Of a DNA stretch of 58,483 nt, positions 52,710 through 58,483 are shown one piece after another. The stretch's first letter is position 1; each line of letters begins with the position of its first letter. The stretch comes from Eubacteriales bacterium (GTDB lineage Bacteria > Bacillota > Clostridia > Lachnospirales > Lachnospiraceae), in NCBI GenBank assembly GCA_030536755.1, contig JAUNPJ010000016.1:1-58483 (forward strand), read 5' to 3'. A program made the position numbers and the translations under genes. Below the pieces are notes generated by a model that saw only the letters and a list, made by a program, of their open reading frames with translations, had not been told where the DNA came from and did no database searches.

Positions 52710-53082
52710 CCTTGATCACCGTACCTATTCCGCAGACCACTCTTGTCACTTTGCTGGATTTTGCCGCCAGTTTTGTACAGATGCGCCCAACATTTTCCCG
52801 GTAAACCCTGTCAAAAGCACTCACAGGGACAACACCATAACCGACTTCATTCGAGATGATAATCATATTTGGATTTTTTTCTTCCAAGATATCCGGCAAT
52901 CCAGAGATGTCCTTCCCTTCCATGATCTGTTTTTTAATAAATAAATGCAGATTAAAGATTCCGGGAATCTGACACATTTCCTCCAATGTACAGGATTTCG
53001 CATCTACCCACACAACATCAGGATATAATTCCCTCGCATAATTTAATTTGCCTTGAAAAGCTCCGCCTATAATCAATTCCAT
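52702..53082 (-). CDS. short CobU-like P-loop protein
   Basis: A 126-residue relative of CobU. The P-loop reads GGAFQGKLNYA, lacking the usual Ser/Thr after Lys. The second block IIISNEVGYGVVPVSAFDRVYREN and the following NVGRICTKLAAKSSKVTRVV match the CobU kinase region. About a third of CobU is missing. It may be a paralogue with altered function or a partner of the full CobU at 53855. AGGAG lies eight bases before the ATG. Sandwiched between cobS and cobC. Confidence 0.75.
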   Translation of the reverse strand: MELIIGGAFQGKLNYARELYPDVVWVDAKSCTLEEMCQIPGIFNLHLFIKKQIMEGKDISGLPDILEEKNPNMIIISNEVGYGVVPVSAFDRVYRENVGRICTKLAAKSSKVTRVVCGIGTVIKDV

Positions 53083-53100
53083 ATACTCTTCTCCTGTTTA

Positions 53101-53880
53101 TCAGAAACCAATGATATAACTTGCAAGTACCAACACAAATGGCACCAGAAGCTCACACACCTGCAAAAACCATCCAGCCAGATCTCCAGTGATTCCGCCA
53201 AAATTTTTGTATGCCATATGGCGGTAATACAGAAATCCCAATCCAGCCACCACCAGAGCAACTGCCCCATACACGGGATTAATCCAAAGCATCAGTATCG
53301 CCGCCACTACCATGTAAACACACATCCAGACAGCTACCGTCTTCTTCTGTGCTCCATCCGAAAACGTCGCCGCCAATCCTGTGTTTTTCGCCATCTTAAA
53401 TGTAACAATGGCAAGTCCGCTCAAGGCTCTGGACAACACAAAATTTACGCAGGTAATTTGCAGAAGCCATCTGTTATCCAATGCCGAATAAACTCCAAAA
53501 TCAAGAACAAAATAGCAGCATCCCATCAATACGGCAAATGCTCCCGCTCTGGAATCTTTCAGAATCTCCAGGCGTTTCTCCTGCGTCTGCCAGGAACTTA
53601 AGGCATCACTGGTATCAAGAAAACCATCCAGATGAATACCTCCCGTCACCGCCACGGGAATCAGTATCATCACCGCTGTATAAAAAGCTTTTTCCCCTGC
53701 TATGCCAAGAGCAGATGCCAGAACAGACCAGCCATAGACCAGCCCGCCGATCACCGCCCCGATCACGGGAAGAAAGCACATGACATAGCGCATATTTTCC
53801 TTCGTCCATTCGCTCTGGGGAACCGGAATTTTTGAATACATGGAAAACGCAATTTTAAAACTGTTCCACAATGCTGTCAT
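53101..53880 (-). CDS. cobS: adenosylcobinamide-GDP ribazoletransferase
   Basis: A 259-residue membrane enzyme joining adenosylcobinamide-GDP with alpha-ribazole (phosphate) to give adenosylcobalamin (phosphate). The SMYSKIPVP N-terminal block, HLDGFLDTSDALSS metal-binding motif and several hydrophobic segments mark CobS. ATG at 53880 with AGGA about ten bases before it is preferred over the longer frame. The start overlaps the cobU end by 26 bases. Confidence 0.94.
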   Translation of the reverse strand: MTALWNSFKIAFSMYSKIPVPQSEWTKENMRYVMCFLPVIGAVIGGLVYGWSVLASALGIAGEKAFYTAVMILIPVAVTGGIHLDGFLDTSDALSSWQTQEKRLEILKDSRAGAFAVLMGCCYFVLDFGVYSALDNRWLLQITCVNFVLSRALSGLAIVTFKMAKNTGLAATFSDGAQKKTVAVWMCVYMVVAAILMLWINPVYGAVALVVAGLGFLYYRHMAYKNFGGITGDLAGWFLQVCELLVPFVLVLASYIIGF

Positions 53881-54406
53881 TTTTCTTTTGTCCTTTCTTG
53901 TTCTCGATCGGGATACCATAAACCACCTCTACGACGCGTTCTGCCATCCTTGCAATTTTTATATTAATCTGTCCCAGATAGTTCTGATACAGTTTTGTTT
54001 CTTCTTCGTATTCCATACTGTCTGAAAAAATCTCATTTGTCACAATAAACAAATGTCTGGCCTGTTTTTCGAGCACACGGACTCCCTGTAAAATCTCCTC
54101 CACGGTTCTCTCATGTGCCCCCTTTGGCTGAAACATTTCGTTTGCCACCAGATTCGACATACATTCCAAAAGAACGACCGAATCTTTTGGGACCTGCAAT
54201 TCTTTCAGATTCGTATAACACTCCACTGTCTCAAATCCCTTGCCGGCGCGCATCCTGCGATGCCGTTCAATACGGTGGTGACTCTCTTTGTCATAGGGAT
54301 ACATCGTCGCAACATAAATCCTTCTGGCTTCTCCTTCCAGGAGTACCTGATCTTCCGCATACGCAGATTTGCCGCTGCCGCTGCCGCCTGTAATCAATGT
54401 AATCAT
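53855..54406 (-). CDS. cobU: bifunctional adenosylcobinamide kinase / guanylyltransferase
   Basis: A 183-residue CobU. The P-loop is ITGGSGSGKSAYAED. Further motifs are RIYVATMYPYDKES, the guanylylated His region RIERHRRMRAG, LLECMSNLVANEMF and FIVTNEIFSDSM. It phosphorylates adenosylcobinamide and adds GMP. AAGGTG precedes the ATG. Second gene of the operon after cobT, separated by nine bases. Confidence 0.95.
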   Translation of the reverse strand: MITLITGGSGSGKSAYAEDQVLLEGEARRIYVATMYPYDKESHHRIERHRRMRAGKGFETVECYTNLKELQVPKDSVVLLECMSNLVANEMFQPKGAHERTVEEILQGVRVLEKQARHLFIVTNEIFSDSMEYEEETKLYQNYLGQINIKIARMAERVVEVVYGIPIENKKGQKKNDSIVEQF

Positions 54407-54415
54407 AGTGTCACC

Positions 54416-55468
54416 TTAACTGAGATGCTCGTAAGCATCCATCTCGTATTCCTGGAACGTACTCATGCCATTGTAGATTGCTGCTGCCATATCAAGCAGA
54501 GGGAAAATAGCCACAGCACCTGTACCTTCACCAAGGCACATATGCGCATGAAGAAAAGCTTCTTTGCCCAAAGTCTCCAGAATCAGTTTTCCTGCCGGCT
54601 CCTCTGACACATGCGAAGCAATCATGTAGCCGCCTGCATCCGGACAAATACGCTGTGCCGCCAACGCAGCTACTCCGGAAATAAATCCATCTATCACAAC
54701 CGGTGTGTGCAAAGCTGCTCCTCCAAGATACACACCCACTAATCCGGCAATGTCAAATCCGCCTACCTTAGCCAAGACATCAATCGGGTCCTCTTTCTTT
54801 GGCTGATGCAGCGCAATCGCTTTTTTAATTGCAGCAATTTTTCTTTGCAGTCCCTCAGAAGACAGACCAGCTCCTCTTCCCGTCATCGTTTCCACAGGCT
54901 GTTCCAGAAGAACAGACGCTACCGCACTGCTGGTAGTCGTATTTCCAATTCCCATCTCTCCTGTCGCAATGATCTTATAACCCTGTTCCACCATTTTTTC
55001 AGCTACATGAATGCCCACCTCGATGGCTCTTACGGCCTCCTCGTAAGTCATAGCAGGCTCTTTTACCATGTTTTTTGTGCCGTAGGCAATTTTGTAATCA
55101 CGCGAAAGTTTGGTATCCACCGCAATTCCAATATCTACAGGGAATACATCGGCACCTGCTTCTTTACATAATCTGGCTGCTGCAGACTGATATGTAAGGA
55201 ATGTCTCTGCCACCAGCATCGTGATTTCCTGTCCGGACTGCGTTACTCCTTCCTCCACAACACCATTATCGGCACACATCGGCACAAGGACTTTCTTCTT
55301 GATGTCAATTCCTGCCTGCCCGGTAATTCCTGCAATCTGCACCAGTACATCCTCCAAAAGTCCGAGACTGTGCAATGGATGCGCAATGCTGTCCCATTTC
55401 TTTTTCGCAATTTCCATTGCATGTTCATCCAAAGGATGAATTTTTTTCAATGTTTCCTGCAAATTCAT
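54416..55468 (-). CDS. cobT: nicotinate-nucleotide-dimethylbenzimidazole phosphoribosyltransferase
   Basis: A 350-residue CobT making alpha-ribazole phosphate from a lower-ligand base and nicotinate mononucleotide. MCADNGVVEEGVTQSGQEIT, ATGEMGIGNTTTSSAV, GGFDIAGLVGVYLGGA and the C-terminal HMCLGEGTGAV with its catalytic Glu are present. ATG at 55468 has AAGGAG nine bases upstream; the longer frame adds a non-conserved tail. It heads the cobT-U-S-(U-like)-C operon. No B12 box is visible in its leader. Confidence 0.95.
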   Translation of the reverse strand: MNLQETLKKIHPLDEHAMEIAKKKWDSIAHPLHSLGLLEDVLVQIAGITGQAGIDIKKKVLVPMCADNGVVEEGVTQSGQEITMLVAETFLTYQSAAARLCKEAGADVFPVDIGIAVDTKLSRDYKIAYGTKNMVKEPAMTYEEAVRAIEVGIHVAEKMVEQGYKIIATGEMGIGNTTTSSAVASVLLEQPVETMTGRGAGLSSEGLQRKIAAIKKAIALHQPKKEDPIDVLAKVGGFDIAGLVGVYLGGAALHTPVVIDGFISGVAALAAQRICPDAGGYMIASHVSEEPAGKLILETLGKEAFLHAHMCLGEGTGAVAIFPLLDMAAAIYNGMSTFQEYEMDAYEHLS

Positions 55469-55505
55469 AACATTTTTCTCCTTTGATTCATCTTTTATAT
55501 TCTGA

Positions 55506-55536
55506 CAGTTTAGAGAGCTTTTCCTCTTATAAACTG
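55506..55536 (-). promoter_or_regulatory. leader hairpin of the cobT operon
   Basis: CAGTTTA (55506-55512) and TAAACTG (55530-55536) pair, with GAGAG/CTCTT continuing the stem. It lies 38 bases upstream of cobT. No match to a cobalamin riboswitch. A weak promoter (TTGCAG, TTATAA) may overlap it. Confidence 0.4.
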
Positions 55537-55554
55537 AAAGCAATTCTTATCTGC

Positions 55555-55598
55555 AAAAAAACAGGAACAAAAGTGCTTAAACACTTCTATTCCTGTTC
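55555..55598 (-). terminator. terminator of the surface protein gene
   Basis: On the minus strand GAACAGGAA and TTCCTGTTT, with inner AAGTG/CACTT, form a hairpin ending in seven T residues, 41 bases past the stop. Confidence 0.85.
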
Positions 55599-55638
55599 AT
55601 TTTAAAGCTTATTTTTTACAAAAGCAAGACTCTATCTT

Positions 55639-58050
55639 TTATTTCTGAGATTTTCTTTTGCGTGCCACTAATGCAACAACTGCTGCACCAGCCAATACAA
55701 AAACAGTTGCCACTGCACCTACCGGTGTCTCATCTCCAGTCTTCGCATTCTTGGATTTGCTGCTGGTAGAACTGCTGGAGCTGCTGGAAGTAGAAGAGCC
55801 TGATTTTGTCGTTGTCGTAGTGGTTCTGTTCACTGTTCCTGTGGAAGAAGTAGCATTAATTTTTACAGTCGCAGTCTTGGTATCTGTCGCTCCGTCTACA
55901 TTCTTCCATTTGCCAGACTCTGCATCATAAACCTGCTTCTGGAAAGTAACTGTCAACGTGTATGTTCCAGCTGTTGAAATACGGAAAGACTTCGCTAATG
56001 TTGGATTCTGATTATCCTCAAACTTAAATTCACTGCTGCTGATCTTGTATTTAACCGGTACGTATCTTTCATTGCCTTCCTCTTTCGCATTGTTGGCACC
56101 CGCACCATTCATCGTAAAGGTTACGGTTGCACCTTTGTTGTAGGAAGAACTCAATCCGGTGATTGTGTTGTTGGTTGGAGAAGCAGTCACTGCAGCCTGT
56201 GTCTTCCACGCAACGTATACAACCACGTCACTCTTAGATGCCGACTTCACACCAGGATTATGAGAGTAATTGCTTACTTTCGCATTTTCAGTTGTCGAAT
56301 TGCTGATAAAAGTATCTGTGTCAAATTCATATCCATCTTTCGCTTTCAGATGAACATATGCGTAATAAATCGTATCAGCCTTGAAAACGCCCTCGATGTC
56401 ATTTCCCTTGTTATCCTTCAGCCACTCTACAGACTCTACAGTTGCATGGGTATCAGAAGATACGGTTGCCTTTCTGTCCGGTTTTGCGCCGCGGGAAGGT
56501 TTATTCAAATCCAGAACCTTGATATTTGTAATTTGTTTTGCCTCAGGGGTTGGAGTCGGTGTTACTGTCGGTGTTTCCTTCTCGATCACATAATCAAAAA
56601 CAGCCACTGCACTGGCATTGCCATCTTTATCATAAGCAATTGCCTGGATTTTGGTTGTCTCTTTCACCTCAATCGGATCATTATACAGAATGTCTTTATC
56701 ATCCGGATCAGAACCATCCAGTGTATAATAAATCTTGGCATTCTCTGTGAGAGTAGAAAGTGTTACCTTCTTCGTCTCGTTGTAAGTTCCAGTCGGAATA
56801 TCGGCTGTCGGTCTTGCAACCTTTACTTTGTATGTTTCCGTTGCCTTCTCAACCTTAGACGCAATTCCATTCTTAAAAACAACTCTTGCCTTTACAACGC
56901 ATTCTCCATTCTCATCCTCTTGAAGGGTAATTTTCTTAGCAGGATCATATGTTTCCCACGAAGCATCTCCAAGGCAATACTGCAACAGTTCTGTCTGATC
57001 TCTGTCGGCGGCATTGTAAGATAATTCTACCTGAGTCTCTCCATCCTTAAAGCCGCCAAGCACATCAGCATTCGGAGTAATATTGGGTTCTTCTGCCGGA
57101 GCAGCTGCCTCAAATTCATATGTGCGCTCCAGATCATTCTCTGTCATCGGAGTAACTGGCTTTCCTGACATACCATTGAACGTGAATACTGTTTTGCTGT
57201 CAAAATGGAATCCTTCTATGGCTTTCACACCCAGTGTAATTTTATATTTTCCGCCTGCTGCAATTGCCGTTGAGGAATCAGCAGCTTCCCATTTTATTGA
57301 TTCAACTGTAAAGTCACCCTCTGTTACTTTTACTCCATCTGTCTGATTCAAAGTCTCCAGACTGGTTCCTACTGAAATTTTATTTTCCAATTCCTGCTCC
57401 ATCTTACCGGATGCGATCGCTGTTGTAGCAGCCCCCGGTGTCTCTCCTGCTTTTTCGTCCGTCTCAGATGCAGGCAGCAGCTGTGCTTCTCCCTGCTCCG
57501 CCTGTGTCTGTGCCTGCTCTGGTATCATGGTAGGATCTGCCGCAGGCGATGCAGACGGAGTCTGCTCCGGTGCTTCTGTTGGTGCCGCAGTCTCTGCTGC
57601 CGGTGTTTCCTTGTCATCTGTTTTTTTTGCATTTTCATCGATTTTATAAGTGAAAGATGCAACTTTGCTCTTGCCTGTATCTTTCGCCACCGCAATTGCC
57701 TTAATAGTCGTGGTTTTCTCAATCTGAACAGGTTTTTTCGCATCAAAGCGAGTGCTCTTCTCTGTAGGTTCCTTGCCATCTGTTGTATAGTAGATCACCG
57801 TATCTTTTGTCACACTTTTTAATGTAATCTTCTGTGCAGCAGCATAAGTACCTTCTTTTACATCTGCCGTAGGAGCCGCCGTCTGAGTCTTCTTTTTTCC
57901 ATCTTCTTTCTTTTCTTCGGCTTCTCCCTTCTGTGCATCTTGTTCCGTCTTCTCCTCACCAGCTGCAAACGTCGAGACCATTCCAATGTTGGCTGTCAGC
58001 ATCGCCGATGCAAGAAGAAGGGCGATAATCTTGTTCCGTCTTCTTTTCAT
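55639..58050 (-). CDS. cell-wall-anchored surface protein with chitobiase-type beta-sandwich repeats
   Basis: An 803-residue secreted protein. Residues 1-30 are a signal peptide. Two CHB_HEX_C_1-type beta-sandwich repeats occur (about residues 62-138, with VIYYTTDGKEPTEKST; and about 425-500, with IYYTLDGSDPDDKD). A long Ala/Thr/Pro/Glu-rich linker lies between them, and a Ser/Thr-rich stretch near the end. The C-terminus has NAKTGD (near 768-773), a hydrophobic segment and RKRKSQK, a sortase-type anchor. No enzyme domain is seen. Its role is probably adhesion or display. GGAGG lies seven bases before the ATG, and it has its own promoter. Confidence 0.85.
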   Translation of the reverse strand: MKRRRNKIIALLLASAMLTANIGMVSTFAAGEEKTEQDAQKGEAEEKKEDGKKKTQTAAPTADVKEGTYAAAQKITLKSVTKDTVIYYTTDGKEPTEKSTRFDAKKPVQIEKTTTIKAIAVAKDTGKSKVASFTYKIDENAKKTDDKETPAAETAAPTEAPEQTPSASPAADPTMIPEQAQTQAEQGEAQLLPASETDEKAGETPGAATTAIASGKMEQELENKISVGTSLETLNQTDGVKVTEGDFTVESIKWEAADSSTAIAAGGKYKITLGVKAIEGFHFDSKTVFTFNGMSGKPVTPMTENDLERTYEFEAAAPAEEPNITPNADVLGGFKDGETQVELSYNAADRDQTELLQYCLGDASWETYDPAKKITLQEDENGECVVKARVVFKNGIASKVEKATETYKVKVARPTADIPTGTYNETKKVTLSTLTENAKIYYTLDGSDPDDKDILYNDPIEVKETTKIQAIAYDKDGNASAVAVFDYVIEKETPTVTPTPTPEAKQITNIKVLDLNKPSRGAKPDRKATVSSDTHATVESVEWLKDNKGNDIEGVFKADTIYYAYVHLKAKDGYEFDTDTFISNSTTENAKVSNYSHNPGVKSASKSDVVVYVAWKTQAAVTASPTNNTITGLSSSYNKGATVTFTMNGAGANNAKEEGNERYVPVKYKISSSEFKFEDNQNPTLAKSFRISTAGTYTLTVTFQKQVYDAESGKWKNVDGATDTKTATVKINATSSTGTVNRTTTTTTKSGSSTSSSSSSSTSSKSKNAKTGDETPVGAVATVFVLAGAAVVALVARKRKSQK

Positions 58051-58120
58051 GTTCTATCCTCCATTTCATCTTACATTTTGTCAAATGCAAGTGCAAAAAC
58101 ATGCCCTTTTTCATGAACTC

Positions 58121-58149
58121 ATTATAGCATTCTCCGCTGTCTTATGCAA
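58121..58149 (-). promoter_or_regulatory. promoter of the surface protein gene
   Basis: On the minus strand TTGCAT (plus 58144-58149) and TATAAT (plus 58121-58126) are spaced 17 bases. Together with the repeat and the inverted repeat to its right, this accounts for what is recognised in the 433-base gap 58051-58483. Confidence 0.8.
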
Positions 58150-58235
58150 ACGAAAAGGGGAAAATGAGCATTTCTTAATAAAATATTCATTTTTATCTGA
58201 TTTTCCAACGCTCCCTCAACTTCCTGTTTGTAGGG

Positions 58236-58365
58236 TCGTATGGGCATCACTTTCCCAGTCAACGATACACTTTCAAACGGCAGGGTTTGGTTTGGGCTTC
58301 CGAACAGCCATTTGCACAGGGGGAAGCTTTCCACATCAAGTGCGGTCCCTCCTCTTGTGCAAGCA
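58236..58365 (+). repeat. partial copy of the palindromic dispersed repeat
   Basis: About 130 bases resemble the left half of the element at 43354, including CACTTTCAAACGGCA, GCTTCCGAACAGCCATTTGC and CTTTCCACATCAAGTGCG. The inverted right half is not found where expected before the window ends, so this is a half copy. A 70-codon minus-strand frame overlapping it is spurious. Confidence 0.75.
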
Positions 58366-58401
58366 ACCTGTTGATTTTCTTGTTTGGCTGCGCCGCCTAT
58401 T

Positions 58402-58457
58402 GATTGCTTTTCAAACGAACTCGCGCCCTGCGCTCAAACAGTGTTTTCAAAGCAATC
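58402..58457. repeat. inverted repeat next to the half element
   Basis: GATTGCTTT (58402-58410) and AAAGCAATC (58449-58457) are a perfect 9-bp inverted pair, with GCGCC...GCGC in between. It may be a terminator or part of another repeat truncated by the window end. Confidence 0.4.
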
Positions 58458-58483
58458 GCTCTGCTCGCCAAGCCTGCGAAAAT

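Noticed and set aside
55469-55554. Cobalamin riboswitch before cobT
   Set aside because: No B12 box or other conserved aptamer element; only a simple hairpin.
58122-58334. 70-codon minus-strand frame
   Set aside because: It overlaps both the surface protein promoter and the half repeat, has no recognisable domain and no ribosome binding site.

Overview
The window looks like chromosomal DNA from a low-to-mid GC Gram-positive anaerobe of the Clostridia, most likely a gut Lachnospiraceae. The pointers are strong GGAGG-type ribosome binding sites, a C-terminal NAKTGD-type sortase signal, an anaerobic (CbiK-type) cobalamin route, and a complete anaerobic purine/urate degradation island. Genus is not resolvable from sequence reading alone. 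No rRNA, tRNA, CRISPR array or intact insertion sequence was recognised.

Layout. 1-8.6 kb is housekeeping: the end of a coiled-coil protein, an alpha/beta hydrolase, a diaminopimelate decarboxylase-like enzyme, pyruvate kinase, a rhomboid-like membrane protein, a CorA-type Mg transporter with an elaborate leader, chorismate synthase and a beta-propeller lactonase. 8.7-32.8 kb is the purine island. A minus-strand operon runs from 27.4 to 16.4 kb: NCS2 purine permease, ssnA, ygfK, hydantoinase, yqeB, fused xdhD, four-cluster ferredoxin. A second minus-strand operon runs from 14.2 to 8.7 kb: yqeC, three-subunit xanthine-dehydrogenase-type hydroxylase, mocA, xpt. A plus-strand operon runs from 27.9 to 32.8 kb: ygeX, ygeY, ygeW, arcC. 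A divergent pair, an M20 amidohydrolase and a YheO-like PAS/HTH regulator, sits between the two minus-strand operons. The regulator promoter carries a perfect 13-bp inverted repeat, and a similar A/T block lies just upstream of the ygeX promoter.

32.8-43.4 kb is tetrapyrrole and cobalamin metabolism: hemA, precorrin-2 dehydrogenase, hemC, cobA-hemD, hemB and hemL on the minus strand. Divergent from these is a cobalamin riboswitch followed by cbiM, cbiN, cbiQ and a fused cbiO-cbiK. A palindromic repeat of about 216 bp follows, and half a copy recurs at the right window edge. 43.6-47.0 kb has an ABC permease and ATPase without a binding protein, an XdhC-family protein with its two domains in reversed order, and a second YheO-like regulator. 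47.0-58.5 kb has a DUF1015 protein, serC, a secreted papain-like protease, the cobT-cobU-cobS-(short cobU-like)-cobC operon, and a large cell-wall-anchored protein.

How it works together (partly inference). Purines enter through the NCS2 permease, are oxidised or reduced at the molybdenum centre by selenium-dependent hydroxylases matured by YqeB, YqeC, MocA and probably XdhC, and are opened by amidohydrolases. Fragments are processed by YgeX, YgeY and YgeW, and ATP is recovered through carbamate kinase. Electrons probably pass through YgfK and the ferredoxin. Xpt would salvage xanthine. The reactions of SsnA, YgeW and YgeY in this set are not fixed by sequence. The less expected signals are regulatory: a possible MgtL-like leader peptide with mutually exclusive hairpins before corA, a similar but weaker arrangement before the purine permease, and an internal ribosome binding site at the CbiO/CbiK junction.
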